From: a virus
Direction: 5' to 3' (one strand)
IMG/VR virus record: IMGVR_UViG_3300034110_000402
Location: 1 to 48,682 of that record
DNA length: 48,682 nt
This document shows, piece by piece, positions 1-8,328 of the stretch. Below the pieces are notes generated by a model. It was not told the DNA's origin, ran no database searches, and worked only from the letters and a program-made list of their open reading frames with translations. Position 1 is the first letter of the stretch. Each line of letters starts with the position of its first letter. The translations under genes and the position numbers were made by a program.

Positions 1-1788
1 GACGAACGGCGTGGTCAGCACCTGCTCTACGACCGGGTGGCGACCTTGCACGATGCGCATGCACGGCTCGCTGACAAAACGCGGGCAGTTCAGGTCAAGG
101 TTCAGTGCACGTTCGGCCAGGTTGCTCAGAACATCCAGTTCGGCCAGGGCGCTGGCGGTGTCCTGCAGCGGCGCCAACTGGCTGATCAGGTCTTCAAGCA
201 GGTTTTCATAGAGCATCTTCTCCCGAGCCAGGGCGCGGCTCTTCGCCGACAGCGCCTTGTCTTCGAATTCTTTCAGTTCGGGAGTGATAAACCGTTCGGC
301 ACCTTTCAGTGTCTGGCGACGTTGATAGTCGATCGGCGCCGACTCGGCCTGCTTGCTCGGTAACTCGATGAAATAACCGTGCACGCGGTTGTAGCCGACT
401 TTCAGGTTGGCCAGGCCGGTACGGGCTTTCTCGCGGGCTTCCAGGTCAATCAGGAATTGCCCGGCGTTCTCGCTCAGGGCTTGGAGCTCGTCCAGCTCGC
501 TGTCGTAACCGGTCTTCAATACGCCGCCGTCGCGGATGATTGCCGGCGGGTTGTCGATGATGGCTTTTCCCAGCAACGCCGCCAGTTCCGGGTAAGTACC
601 GGCCGTGACCGCGAGCTGTTGCAGGTGCGGCGTATCCAGTTCGGTCATCGCCGCTTGCAATTGTGGCAAGGCTGCGAGGGCATCACGCAGGCGCGCCAAG
701 TCACGCGGGCGCGCATTACGCAGACCGATACGCGCCAGGATGCGCTCGATATCGCCGATTTCCTTAAGCTGTGGCTGCAGCTTTTCAAAGCGATAGCCGT
801 CCAGCAGGCAAGTAATAGACGTCTGACGCGCCTGCAGCACGCTCAAATCGCGCAACGGACGGTTCAGCCAGCGGGTCAGCAAGCGGCTACCCATGGCCGT
901 CTGGCAACGGTCGACCACCGATTGCAGGGTGTTGTCACGCCCGCCGGCCAGGTTGGTGTCCAGCTCCAAGTTGCGACGGCTTGCGCCATCGAGCACCACG
1001 GTATCGTCCAGACGCTCATGACGCAGGCTGCGCAAATGCGGCAGGGCCGTGCGCTGGGTTTCCTTGGCATAGCCCAGCAAGCAACCTGCTGCACCGATGG
1101 CCAGGGTCAAGGTTTCACAACCGAAGCCTTTAAGGTCCTGCACCGAGAACTGCTGGCACAGGCTTTTCAGCGCCGAATCACGTTCGAAGTCCCACGGCGC
1201 ACGGCGCTTGGCCCCACGGCGTTTTTCCGCCGGCAGATCCTTCGGCCAATCATCCGGGATCAACAACTCCACGGGGTTGATACGCTCCAGCTCCGCCAGC
1301 AGGTTCTCCCAGCCTTTGATCTCCAGCACGCTGAAGTTGCCACTGGTGATGTCCAGCACCGACAGGCCGAACAGGCGCTCGTCGCCCAACACCGCGGCAA
1401 TCAGGTTGTCGCGGCGCTCATCCAGCAGCGCCTCATCACTCACCGTCCCCGGCGTAATAATGCGCACCACCTGACGTTCCACCGGCCCTTTGCTGGTGGC
1501 CGGATCGCCGATCTGCTCACAGATCACCACCGACTCGCCCAATTTCACCAGTTTGACCAGATAGCCTTCCAACGAATGGTAGGGAATCCCACACATCGGA
1601 ATCGACTGCCCTGCCGACTGCCCGCGCGCTGTCAGGGTGATATCCAGCAACTTGGCGGCCTTCTTCGCGTCTTCGTAGAAGATCTCGTAGAAGTCGCCCA
1701 TGCGGTAGAACATCAACTGATCAGGGTGCTGGTTCTTGAGGCGCCAGTACTGCTGCATCATTGGAGTGTGGCTTGAAAGGTCTGTCAT
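1..1788 (-). CDS. mutS: DNA mismatch repair protein MutS, 3' end beyond window
   Basis: MutS is the mismatch-recognition ATPase of the MutHLS-type repair system. The minus-strand frame is open from the ATG at 1788 to base 1 (596 codons), so the mismatch-binding, connector, lever and clamp regions are present and the C-terminal ATPase domain lies off the left edge. The N-terminus reads [15 protein letters not shown], followed by the FYRMGDFYE region with the mismatch-contacting Phe-x-Glu type motif. The first nine codons (1762-1788) lie on the prophage side of the att core, so the start codon and upstream DNA are phage-supplied. No strong Shine-Dalgarno is visible before 1788. The gene runs in the same direction as the prophage integrase, so read-through from int may feed it. 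Identification is firm; expression state is inference. Confidence 0.97.
   Translation of the reverse strand, partial: MTDLSSHTPMMQQYWRLKNQHPDQLMFYRMGDFYEIFYEDAKKAAKLLDITLTARGQSAGQSIPMCGIPYHSLEGYLVKLVKLGESVVICEQIGDPATSKGPVERQVVRIITPGTVSDEALLDERRDNLIAAVLGDERLFGLSVLDITSGNFSVLEIKGWENLLAELERINPVELLIPDDWPKDLPAEKRRGAKRRAPWDFERDSALKSLCQQFSVQDLKGFGCETLTLAIGAAGCLLGYAKETQRTALPHLRSLRHERLDDTVVLDGASRRNLELDTNLAGGRDNTLQSVVDRCQTAMGSRLLTRWLNRPLRDLSVLQARQTSITCLLDGYRFEKLQPQLKEIGDIERILARIGLRNARPRDLARLRDALAALPQLQAAMTELDTPHLQQLAVTAGTYPELAALLGKAIIDNPPAIIRDGGVLKTGYDSELDELQALSENAGQFLIDLEAREKARTGLANLKVGYNRVHGYFIELPSKQAESAPIDYQRRQTLKGAERFITPELKEFEDKALSAKSRALAREKMLYENLLEDLISQLAPLQDTASALAELDVLSNLAERALNLDLNCPRFVSEPCMRIVQGRHPVVEQVLTTPFV
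1748..1761. repeat. attL core (14 bp)
   Basis: The 14 bases TACTGCTGCATCAT are identical to 47786-47799. On the mutS strand they encode MMQQY. Similarity between the two copies extends with mismatches through 1762-1784. The core therefore sits at the edge of a longer imperfect duplication of the mutS 5' end, which is what site-specific integration into a gene with a mimic sequence in attP produces. Confidence 0.85.
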
Positions 1789-1808
1789 ACGGGGCTTTCG
1801 GCTCTACC

Positions 1809-1841
1809 TGTCTATTTGACAATTCACATCTGTCTAATACT
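1809..1841. promoter_or_regulatory. Left arm-type integrase site candidates (TGTCTA x2)
   Basis: TGTCTA occurs at 1809-1814 and 1831-1836; the second copy extends as TGTCTAATACT, which recurs at 47661-47671 near the right end. Repeats flanking a tyrosine-recombinase core at both ends fit arm-type binding sites. The second copy touches the integrase stop codon. Function is inferred from position and repetition only. Confidence 0.5.
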
Positions 1842-2829
1842 ACAGGGATTTTTTGGGCATTGTTGGCGGCAGGCCTACGTTGATTTTGCGCAGGCGCAGA
1901 TAACGTTGCGTCATCTTGGCGTCGGTGTGGCCACCGAGCTTCTGTGCGTCGTTGCCCTGGTCGTCGGTGTCGGAAAGCGACTTGGCGCGCAGGTCATGGA
2001 GGCTTGCATCCTCGACGCCGGCCTTCTTGCAACTGATCGCAAACGCATCTTTAACCGAGCTGTAGTGCACAGGCTTTCCGCCGCGCGGCGAGCAAAACAA
2101 CGTGAGACCGCGGATCTTCCGTGGAAGCGCCTTTGCACGGGCTATCAGGTCTTCCAGGTCTGGTGTCATCTGCACCAGCAGTCTCGCGTTCGTCTTCTCC
2201 TGTTTGAATGCGATGCCCTCGGGGCTGATGTCGGCCAGCCGGATGGCCAGCACGTCACCGATGCGTTGGCCGGTCAGGTAGCACATCTCATAGATGACTC
2301 GCATGTTGTCGCTTGAGTTGGCGCAGATCGCCTGGAACTCACCGTGGGTGATGTACCGGTCGCGCTTGTGCTCCAGGTGCCGCCGCACGCCGATGCACGG
2401 ATTCGAATCGACAATCTGCTGCTCCAGAGCGTAGGTAAACACCGCCCGCAGTACCGAGATAACCCGGTTCGACATGTTCGGCGTGTCCGCCATGTGCAAT
2501 TTCAGCGCGACGACGTGTCGTTGAAGCACCTCGCGCGGCTCGAAGTCAGCGAAGGTCTCCTTCAGCCGATCGCAAGCCGCCTCGTACTGCTTGAGCGTGT
2601 TCGGCTTCAGCGGCGGCTTCGTCCTGGCGCGCATGTGTTCGAGCGCGTCGTCGATCAGTTTTGGCATTCCGCCCATGCTGCGCTTGTCCAGAAGCATGGC
2701 GTACTCAGCGAGAGATGCCTGAAAATCCGTGCCAAGGCGCACCCACTTGCCCTTGCGGACTAAGTAGTAGGCGCCGTGCTTCTGGTACATGCACGCCGGC
2801 AGGTGCCGGTCCTTCTTGCGCGGTCTCAT
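1840..2829 (-). CDS. int: Phage tyrosine integrase
   Basis: A 329-residue tyrosine recombinase that would integrate and excise the prophage at mutS. The N-terminal arm-binding part is short, a core-binding domain spans roughly 55-155, and the catalytic domain follows. Visible catalytic residues are Arg189 in LTGQRIGD, a beta-hairpin Lys near 209-212, His278 and Arg281 in SLHDLR, His301 in LGGHT and the nucleophile Tyr310 in TQRYLR. The ATG at 2829 is preceded by GAGGTGAGA. The stop lies about 80 bp from the attL core, the usual int-att arrangement. It is co-directional with mutS. Confidence 0.95.
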   Translation of the reverse strand: MRPRKKDRHLPACMYQKHGAYYLVRKGKWVRLGTDFQASLAEYAMLLDKRSMGGMPKLIDDALEHMRARTKPPLKPNTLKQYEAACDRLKETFADFEPREVLQRHVVALKLHMADTPNMSNRVISVLRAVFTYALEQQIVDSNPCIGVRRHLEHKRDRYITHGEFQAICANSSDNMRVIYEMCYLTGQRIGDVLAIRLADISPEGIAFKQEKTNARLLVQMTPDLEDLIARAKALPRKIRGLTLFCSPRGGKPVHYSSVKDAFAISCKKAGVEDASLHDLRAKSLSDTDDQGNDAQKLGGHTDAKMTQRYLRLRKINVGLPPTMPKKSL

Positions 2830-2839
2830 CTATCTCACC

Positions 2840-3034
2840 TCAGCACAGCCGCAACTCCGGCCCCTTCCTTGATTGAATACCACCCAGTCGCCCGATGACA
2901 ACTTGGCGCAGCACCTTTGGGTGCCCATCACCACCTACCGCAAACCCGTAGCGTTCGGCGGTCAGCCATTTTATCTGCGCCCCCGGCTTCTTATAGCCGG
3001 TCAGGTCGGCAACTTCCTCTGCTGTTAAAAACAT
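2840..3034 (-). CDS. DUF4224 family phage protein
   Basis: A 64-residue protein beginning MFLTAEEVADLTGYKKP, the signature of the DUF4224 family common beside integrases in Pseudomonas and enterobacterial prophages. The TAEEVADLTGY segment resembles a short helix-turn-helix of MerR/AlpA type, so a DNA-binding or excisionase role is possible but not shown. I chose the ATG at 3034 over an upstream start because GGGAGGTAGGA precedes it and the extra N-terminal residues are unlike the family. It ends 10 bp before the integrase start. Confidence 0.75.
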   Translation of the reverse strand: MFLTAEEVADLTGYKKPGAQIKWLTAERYGFAVGGDGHPKVLRQVVIGRLGGIQSRKGPELRLC

Positions 3035-3036
3035 TC

Positions 3037-3255
3037 CTACCTCCCGCCCACCGTGGGCCGCGCTGTCTTGATGATGTGGATTGCCAGGCCGAAGTTGATC
3101 AGCAGCCAGGCGCAAGTGCCGGCGAAGGCGTAGATCAGTGCCGCGGTGGTGCCGGTGCCAACAAGGTCAGGTCCGAGCCAGAAAAACCAGCCGATGGTTC
3201 CGACCAGGTACAGCAAAGCGCCCAGCACAATCAGGGTGAGTTTCGTTGCGAACAT
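3037..3255 (-). CDS. Small two-helix membrane protein
   Basis: A 72-residue protein with two predicted transmembrane segments, about residues 5-28 (hydrophobic, ending in GWFFWL) and 36-62. The C-terminus is short and basic, ending PTVGGR. I do not recognise a family. It stops two bases before the start of the DUF4224 gene and is preceded by a hairpin directly followed by AAGGA, the early-operon start cassette described in the findings. A role at the host membrane such as exclusion is possible but unsupported. Confidence 0.7.
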   Translation of the reverse strand: MFATKLTLIVLGALLYLVGTIGWFFWLGPDLVGTGTTAALIYAFAGTCAWLLINFGLAIHIIKTARPTVGGR

Positions 3256-3291
3256 GGGGTGTCCTTGCCGCGCTGGGCGGCAGAAGGTGGG

Positions 3292-3483
3292 TTACAGGTT
3301 TACGAACTGGCTGTTTGGGTCGAAAGGCTTGCCGTCAGGATCAGGGACCAGGGCCGGCACATTCTTTCGGATGAACTCCTCAAAGCACTGCGGGCAACTG
3401 ATCGTATTAGCAGTGCGAAGTTGGGTGTGCCCGGTGTATCCGCACACCAGGCACTTCATTGCCGTCGGAATAACGTAGGTCAT
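3292..3483 (-). CDS. Small zinc-ribbon phage protein
   Basis: A 63-residue protein with two CxxC pairs, CLVCG and CPQC, about 15 residues apart, which should form a zinc ribbon. The remainder is polar and ends DPNSQFVNL. The ATG at 3483 (MTYVIPTAMK) is preferred because GAGG lies seven bases upstream; an in-frame start 24 bases earlier has no such site. Function unknown; small zinc proteins of this sort are common in phage early operons. Confidence 0.65.
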   Translation of the reverse strand: MTYVIPTAMKCLVCGYTGHTQLRTANTISCPQCFEEFIRKNVPALVPDPDGKPFDPNSQFVNL

Positions 3484-3533
3484 AGGAATACCTCGCCCGC
3501 CGCTCACCGGCAGGCATGTAGGGGGATTGGGGT

Positions 3534-3992
3534 TTAGGCGAGTTCTGCAGGGACGCTGATGGTGTCGCCGAACGCAGTGGCTACGATCGCGCGGCAGGCA
3601 GCAATGAGGTGCGTCGTCCCTTCACAAGCCTTGTAATGCAGCGCACTGGTAAGCGCGACAATCGGCTCATTCCCGTGCTCATCTTCTGGCCCGGTGCCGA
3701 TGGTCACAAAGCTGATGCGGTGCTTGTCGATCAGTGAGCCGCCTTGGCTCCAGTCGCTGGAGTAAGCAGGGCATGGGTTGGAATAGTTGGGGCTTTCGGC
3801 AATCCGAAGCCTCGGCTTTTTTATCTGCCAAAGCCGTTGTTTTTCGTAGTCGGTGAAATCGCCAGGCTGTAACTCAGCCATCTGCTCAGCAACCGTGTGG
3901 ACAAATACAGGTAGGCCGATTGCCTTGGCAACTGCCCAGTCCAAAGCCTGGCCTGTAAGGTCGGCGACTCTCACTTCAGTCTTTGCATTCAT
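3534..3992 (-). CDS. DUF2591 (NinX-like) phage protein
   Basis: A 152-residue protein whose opening (VRVADLTGQALDWAVAKAIG) and later segments PAYSSDW and DKHRISF match the DUF2591 family, which includes NinX of phage P22. Its biochemical role is not known. The start codon overlaps the stop of a tiny upstream reading frame through ATGA (3989-3992), so translation is probably coupled. It is one of the accessory genes of the leftward early operon. Confidence 0.8.
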   Translation of the reverse strand: MNAKTEVRVADLTGQALDWAVAKAIGLPVFVHTVAEQMAELQPGDFTDYEKQRLWQIKKPRLRIAESPNYSNPCPAYSSDWSQGGSLIDKHRISFVTIGTGPEDEHGNEPIVALTSALHYKACEGTTHLIAACRAIVATAFGDTISVPAELA

Positions 3993-4045
3993 GGCCTTGG
4001 CCCCTTGTAGATGAAGACGTAGGCGAACCAGGGGGTGGCGATCAT
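3989..4045 (-). CDS. Tiny coupled ORF (18 aa)
   Basis: The frame MIATPWFAYVFIYKGPRP starts with an ATG that overlaps the stop of the ASCH gene (ATGA at 4042-4045). It ends with a TGA that overlaps the start of the DUF2591 gene (ATGA at 3989-3992). A GGGTGA stretch precedes it. The peptide is hydrophobic. Double ATGA overlap suggests it is translated, either as a coupling relay or as a micropeptide; codon evidence is too short to be decisive. Confidence 0.4.
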   Translation of the reverse strand: MIATPWFAYVFIYKGPRP

Positions 4046-4707
4046 GGCGTCACCCGCTTGAACTCGACCACCCAGACCCACGGGTTCGATTGCCATGCGT
4101 GCGGTCCATTGATGGAATTCCATAAGTCGCTGAATGCTTCTTTGGCAGTCGGCCATGGCGTAACGAGGTCTCCAGGGCCTTCTCGACTCACCCACGTATC
4201 GCTGCCGTCGCGCATCCGGCGGACGCCCTCGGCCTTGGCCTGGTCTTCGCTGATGTCCTGCAGCCGCTCGACGCGCACTTCTGTGATCTCCAGCAGGATG
4301 CGGCTGGCCCAGCGCGGCATGTGGATGCTTGGCTTCCATGTGGGCTGCTCCTGCTCGTACGGCGCCAGACCATCAGCGGCGTACACCAGCTCTCCGTCCT
4401 CGCGTGACTGATCAAGGTCATGCATATCGGCAGGTTGCAGGTATGGCCCTTTCTGGACTTCGAAGTGATCGCAGTACCAGGTCTCGCGAACCCAAAGCCG
4501 GTCGCCGGTCTGGCCGTGGGGGCAGCGGTTGATGTCTTTTCCGGTCTCCCACCAAGCTCCCATTGGATTGCCAGATGCGCAGGTGGTGTGTGCATGTGCG
4601 CTGGGTTGAGGTTTGCACACCCGCCGCGTGACCGTCTTCCGGCCTTCCAGGATGGCGCGCACCATCGGCGCCGAGAACAGGATCGGCCGTTCCTTTACTT
4701 GAGACAT
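4042..4707 (-). CDS. ASCH-domain phage protein
   Basis: A 221-residue protein beginning with ILFSAPMVRAILEGRKTVTRR, the typical start of phage ASCH-fold proteins, which are proposed to bind RNA or modified nucleosides. Later conserved pieces are GDRLWVRETW and the C-terminal W-N-SINGPHAWQSNPWVWV region. The ATG at 4707 follows AAGGACGACTC, itself immediately after the perfect palindrome GCCGCTATAGCGGC. The exact cellular role is unknown; the family is frequent in early operons of Proteobacteria phages. Confidence 0.85.
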   Translation of the reverse strand: MSQVKERPILFSAPMVRAILEGRKTVTRRVCKPQPSAHAHTTCASGNPMGAWWETGKDINRCPHGQTGDRLWVRETWYCDHFEVQKGPYLQPADMHDLDQSREDGELVYAADGLAPYEQEQPTWKPSIHMPRWASRILLEITEVRVERLQDISEDQAKAEGVRRMRDGSDTWVSREGPGDLVTPWPTAKEAFSDLWNSINGPHAWQSNPWVWVVEFKRVTP

Positions 4708-4769
4708 GAGTCGTCCTTGCCGCTATAGCGGCTGACTTTGAAGGGGGAGGGGTTACAGGTTTTGCGGGT

Positions 4770-4787
4770 GGAGTACGGATGTACTCC
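4770..4787 (-). other. Intergenic hairpin
   Basis: GGAGTAC-GGAT-GTACTCC is a perfect 7-bp stem with a 4-base loop at the very end of the 4787-5428 gene, inside the early operon. No T-run follows, so it is more likely an RNA-processing or stability element than a terminator. Confidence 0.45.
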
Positions 4788-5428
4788 TATGCGTTTTCGG
4801 GCTCTTCAGCAACCAGCGCGTTGCCACAGGAATGGCAGAAGCGCATGCCGTTCTGCTCCGGCGTGCCGTCGTTGAGCATCCACTCTTGGCCGCAGGCGGT
4901 GTGCCAGGAGAAGGCCCCAAACTTCCAGGTGCAGGTGGTAGGGGTGAGAATTCCCTCCGTTTGCTTGAGTACGTCCAGGATGTCTCTCAAGTATCCGGTG
5001 GCGATTGACGGCTGCCCTTCCGAGCACTGAATCAGCCTGATAACAAACGCTATCCCCGCATCCGCCCGCTCATCCGCTGCGGTCAGGAGCTGTTGCAGGG
5101 CCGCGATCTTCTCTCGTCCAGCCGCTTCACGCGCCAGGAAGATCGAGTAAGCCTCCTGCGATACGCGCACCGATCGCCCGTCGATTCCGAATTCCACGCC
5201 GGCGGACTCTTCCGGCACTGCAATATGTGTGTCTGGAGCAGGCGCGGCGGCGATCATGGCGGCCCAGCACAGTTTCGCGCGGAAGGCTGCTTGCTGGCAG
5301 CCGCTCATCTCCTGGTATGCGTCCCACACCTTGTAATCGGTGAAGCATTCATTTGGGGCCGACTCAAATCCGTGTATCACCATGGTTTCGGTCGGCTCGA
5401 CCGGTACCAGTTTCCATTGACTACTCAT
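4787..5428 (-). CDS. Phage protein with C-terminal Cys motif
   Basis: A 213-residue protein. The N-terminus MSSQWKLVPVEPTETMV with a following WAAMIAAAP segment is a recurrent Pseudomonas phage family of unknown function, in which a short N-terminal module is joined to variable tails. The middle (about 85-150) is helical. The C-terminus has CGQEW and FCHSCGNAL, a possible zinc site. GGGAG precedes the ATG at 5428. No function can be assigned. Confidence 0.7.
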   Translation of the reverse strand: MSSQWKLVPVEPTETMVIHGFESAPNECFTDYKVWDAYQEMSGCQQAAFRAKLCWAAMIAAAPAPDTHIAVPEESAGVEFGIDGRSVRVSQEAYSIFLAREAAGREKIAALQQLLTAADERADAGIAFVIRLIQCSEGQPSIATGYLRDILDVLKQTEGILTPTTCTWKFGAFSWHTACGQEWMLNDGTPEQNGMRFCHSCGNALVAEEPENA

Positions 5429-5442
5429 GCAGCGCGCTCCCG

Positions 5443-6021
5443 TCAGTTATCCGAATCGGTGTAGGTGCGCCATGGCACCTTCACGCCGTTGACCAGAAAG
5501 CCCCAGTCACCGCGCCACTTGCTGGTGATGAACAGGGTGTAGACGCCGCCGGGTGAGACCTCGTCGATACGGTGGTACTCGCCGTGATTGAGGCGCGCGG
5601 TGTCGCCAGGCCTCCGACTCTTCATTGACAGCTTGCAGAGATCGTCCTGCTCTTCCCGCCACAGCAGAGGAAGGCCTGGTGTCAGCATTTCGAAGTAGGT
5701 CGCAGGATCTAGCCGTTGTTCGGTGTACCAGCCGCGCAGGATGATCGTGCGGGCGTTCCACGGGTGGTCGTGCAGGTCCCGGTCTTCGTCGTGCCGCATG
5801 ATGTGGTGGATGCGGACCGACCACGGGAACCACCACAGCGCGGGTTTGTGCGTTTCGCGGGAGTAGGGGTTGAACAGCCACCAGCGGCCCATGTACATCT
5901 CGGCGCCGTCGGCGGACATGATGTGCAGGTACGGGGTGCGCTGGGCACGGGTGATGAGCCAGGCGGCAACCGCCGGGCGCGCAAGCAGCTTGGCGACGAG
6001 GTGCCAGAACAAGTTGATCAC
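5443..6021 (-). CDS. Cupin-like phage protein
   Basis: A 192-residue protein starting at GTG 6021, preceded by AAGGACTCCCC and a hairpin. A longer in-frame extension would overlap the methyltransferase gene and is rejected. Conserved features are the N-terminal hydrophobic helix, MGRWWLFN, IMRHDEDRDLHDHPWN with its cluster of His/Asp, TIILRGWY, and a later HGEYHRI. The spacing of the histidines suggests a cupin (beta-barrel, metal-binding) fold. This family is widespread in phages without a known reaction. Confidence 0.65.
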   Translation of the reverse strand: MINLFWHLVAKLLARPAVAAWLITRAQRTPYLHIMSADGAEMYMGRWWLFNPYSRETHKPALWWFPWSVRIHHIMRHDEDRDLHDHPWNARTIILRGWYTEQRLDPATYFEMLTPGLPLLWREEQDDLCKLSMKSRRPGDTARLNHGEYHRIDEVSPGGVYTLFITSKWRGDWGFLVNGVKVPWRTYTDSDN

Positions 6022-6065
6022 GGGGAGTCCTTGCCGGGCCATGCCCGGGCGGTGGAGTGGGGAAG

Positions 6066-8246
6066 TTATGCGGCGTGCGCTTGGCGTTCTTCGGCCCGCC
6101 ACGGATCGTTGGCCCGCGCCAGTGCAGCCATCGGCGGTGGGCTGACGCTGTTGCCGCACATGTGCACCTGCTGGGTAACGGTAAAGGGCTTGCCGTCTGC
6201 GCCGTGGGTGATGTGGTAGTCCGCTGGGAAGCCCTGTGCCTTGTATAGCTCCGCTGGCTTGAGCATTCGCAGGCAGATGTCGACGATCACGTAGGGCGTG
6301 CCTTGAACCATCACCGTGACCAGGGCCAGCCGGTCCTTGGTGGTGATGGTCGGTGACGGCGCATCGCAAGCGCTGACGTTCTCGGTGCCGTAGTAGCTGA
6401 TCAGGAAGGCAGCGACCCGGAGGGCGCCGGCTTCGTGCTCTGGCGAGAGAGTGAGCGACACCAGTGAGCTCTTGCCCCCACCACCGGCGGTGATGGTCGG
6501 CGCCGGCTCTTCCAGGCCTTGGCCCACGCTGCCGCCGAATGCCCGCTCCATAAAAGCGCTGACCAACCCGTGGTGCTGGCCGCCGGCGCTTATGGTGTGC
6601 AGCGGGTCATTCGTATCCCGTGCATCACAGTTGCCACGCATGTGCACCAGGTGGGCAGTCGTCAATGCATGGTGTTGACCGGTTGTCACGGTAGGCACAG
6701 GGCAATCAAGGTCAGTTGGTGCGTGGCCCGTGGTATTCGTTACCAGCGTGGCCGTCACCAGCTGCTGCTGGCTCCCTGTGTTGGTCACTGTGGTCATCGG
6801 GTCGCGGATGTCCTTGGCATGCACGGTGTTGAAACCGCCATTGGCCTGGATCATAACCGCGGCGCTGACTGACTGGCCCCCGCCGCTGGCGGTAACCGTG
6901 CCTACCGGGCCGCAGATATCGTTAACCCCGTGGGAGCGGCGCTTGTTCACGCCGGAACCTTCGCCGTGGCCGGCCTGGACGATGCAGGCCGATGCAACTG
7001 CACGGTGGCTGCGAGTCATGAGTGTGCCGATCGGCTGAGCTGCTGATACGGGGTGCCCTGCATACACAGGCCCGCCAGCACCAACCATCACAGGACTGAT
7101 CAGCGTCAGTTCGCCACGATTTGCGCAGGTCACCGTAGGCAGCGGGTCGAGCGGGTCATTAATTCGGTCGCTGCCCTGGTGCGTTGCTGGCGCGATCACC
7201 GGGCTGACCACGGAGAAGGCGCCACCCTTTGGATAGGAGGTGACTGTGCGCAGCGGCTCATTGGCAGACTGCACCGACTCACCCGACCAGTTCGCAATCG
7301 GCACAATAAACGGCGCCGGGTTGTCGATGACGAATTTCTTCATGCCCTTGGCGACCCGGCGCAACGTTGCGTCGGCCAAGTCCTTCTTGCGGCCGAAGAT
7401 GCTTTTCCCCAGGTCGGTGAAGTCGATGCAGCCAGCGGCGGTTTTCCACTTCTGCTGGCCCTTGACGGGATTCTTCGCGTGAGTAGGCTCTGGCCATACG
7501 ATCGGCCGGCCATCGCACCGGGCGATCATGAAAAGGCGCTCCCGGCTGGTCGGTGCACCGAAGTCGCATGCCCTGATCACCTTCCACTCCACGACATAAC
7601 CCATCCCTTCCAGCAGCGCCACGAACCGGCGCCAGGTGCGGCCACGCTGCTTCGGATCAGGGACCAGGAACTGGTTCGATACCGGCACTTGCTCGCCCGG
7701 TGCGGCGATCCGGTTGGTGGTCTTTCCCTTCTTCGTCGGGTGCGGCACCTGGTCCAGGGTCACCACCCGCCCGGTGGCCTTGTCACGCTTGGCGATCAAT
7801 CGGCCCCACTGCAGGATCTGCTTTACGTTTTCCAGGCTGATCACCCGGGGCCGCTTCTTCCCGCCCCACTTGAGGCCGATCCACGACAGGTTGCGGATCT
7901 CACGCTTGCGCGGCTGGCCGCCGGCCGCCTGGCTGTGGTGGGTGCAGTCCGGTGACATGTGGAACCAGCCAACGGCCTTCCCGCCGCATTCGGTGTCCGG
8001 GTCACCATCGAACACGTCAGTGGTGAAGTGCTTGGCGCCTGGGTGATTCACGGTGTGCATGCTGATCGCTTGCGGGCTGTGGTTCTTCGCCACGTTCACC
8101 GCGCGGCCCAGGCCCATTTCCAGGCCGGTGCCGGCGCCGCCGCCACCACAGAAGAAGTCGACAACGATCTCATCGTCCTGAGGGTTGAAGCCGAGTCCGT
8201 ATTGGGTTTTGAAATCGAAGGGGTGTTTCTTCTGTTGTGCGGACAT
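6066..8246 (-). CDS. Cytosine-C5 DNA methyltransferase with nine repeats
   Basis: A 726-residue DNA (cytosine-5) methyltransferase, much longer than the usual 350-450. Motif I is DFFCGGGGAGTG (30-41). The catalytic Cys101 sits in SPDCTHHSQAAGG rather than the usual PPCQ form. Motif VI is LENV (139-141), motif VIII TSRERLF (233-239) and motif X GNSVSPPPMAALA (698-710). Between motifs VIII and X lie about nine copies of a P-x-P-T-V-T unit at residues about 331, 368, 405, 447, 483, 516, 548, 581 and 630, each followed by a hydrophobic strand such as ALVTA. This replaces the usual target-recognition region. Likely role: modifying phage DNA against host restriction. Confidence 0.93.
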   Translation of the reverse strand: MSAQQKKHPFDFKTQYGLGFNPQDDEIVVDFFCGGGGAGTGLEMGLGRAVNVAKNHSPQAISMHTVNHPGAKHFTTDVFDGDPDTECGGKAVGWFHMSPDCTHHSQAAGGQPRKREIRNLSWIGLKWGGKKRPRVISLENVKQILQWGRLIAKRDKATGRVVTLDQVPHPTKKGKTTNRIAAPGEQVPVSNQFLVPDPKQRGRTWRRFVALLEGMGYVVEWKVIRACDFGAPTSRERLFMIARCDGRPIVWPEPTHAKNPVKGQQKWKTAAGCIDFTDLGKSIFGRKKDLADATLRRVAKGMKKFVIDNPAPFIVPIANWSGESVQSANEPLRTVTSYPKGGAFSVVSPVIAPATHQGSDRINDPLDPLPTVTCANRGELTLISPVMVGAGGPVYAGHPVSAAQPIGTLMTRSHRAVASACIVQAGHGEGSGVNKRRSHGVNDICGPVGTVTASGGGQSVSAAVMIQANGGFNTVHAKDIRDPMTTVTNTGSQQQLVTATLVTNTTGHAPTDLDCPVPTVTTGQHHALTTAHLVHMRGNCDARDTNDPLHTISAGGQHHGLVSAFMERAFGGSVGQGLEEPAPTITAGGGGKSSLVSLTLSPEHEAGALRVAAFLISYYGTENVSACDAPSPTITTKDRLALVTVMVQGTPYVIVDICLRMLKPAELYKAQGFPADYHITHGADGKPFTVTQQVHMCGNSVSPPPMAALARANDPWRAEERQAHAA

Positions 8247-8298
8247 AGGGGATCCTCGCCGGCTGGCGTGATTCGTTGATATGGGGTATTAGGGGTGA

Positions 8299-8322
8299 CC
8301 GGCATGGAGCCGGATCAAGGAG
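8299..8322 (+). promoter_or_regulatory. Hairpin plus Shine-Dalgarno before 8329 gene
   Basis: CCGGC-ATGGA-GCCGG (8299-8313) forms a perfect 5-bp stem directly upstream of AAGGAG (8317-8322), seven bases before the GTG at 8329. The same hairpin-then-SD layout precedes several minus-strand genes of the early operon. Confidence 0.5.
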
Positions 8323-8328
8323 AAATGC

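Noticed and set aside
379-1776. 465-residue plus-strand frame antisense to mutS
   Set aside because: It is the complement of mutS codons with Gln/His/Arg-rich composition and no ribosome site; mutS in the other strand is certain.
7053-7955. 300-residue plus-strand frame inside the methyltransferase
   Set aside because: Shadow frame; the minus strand encodes all expected methyltransferase motifs.
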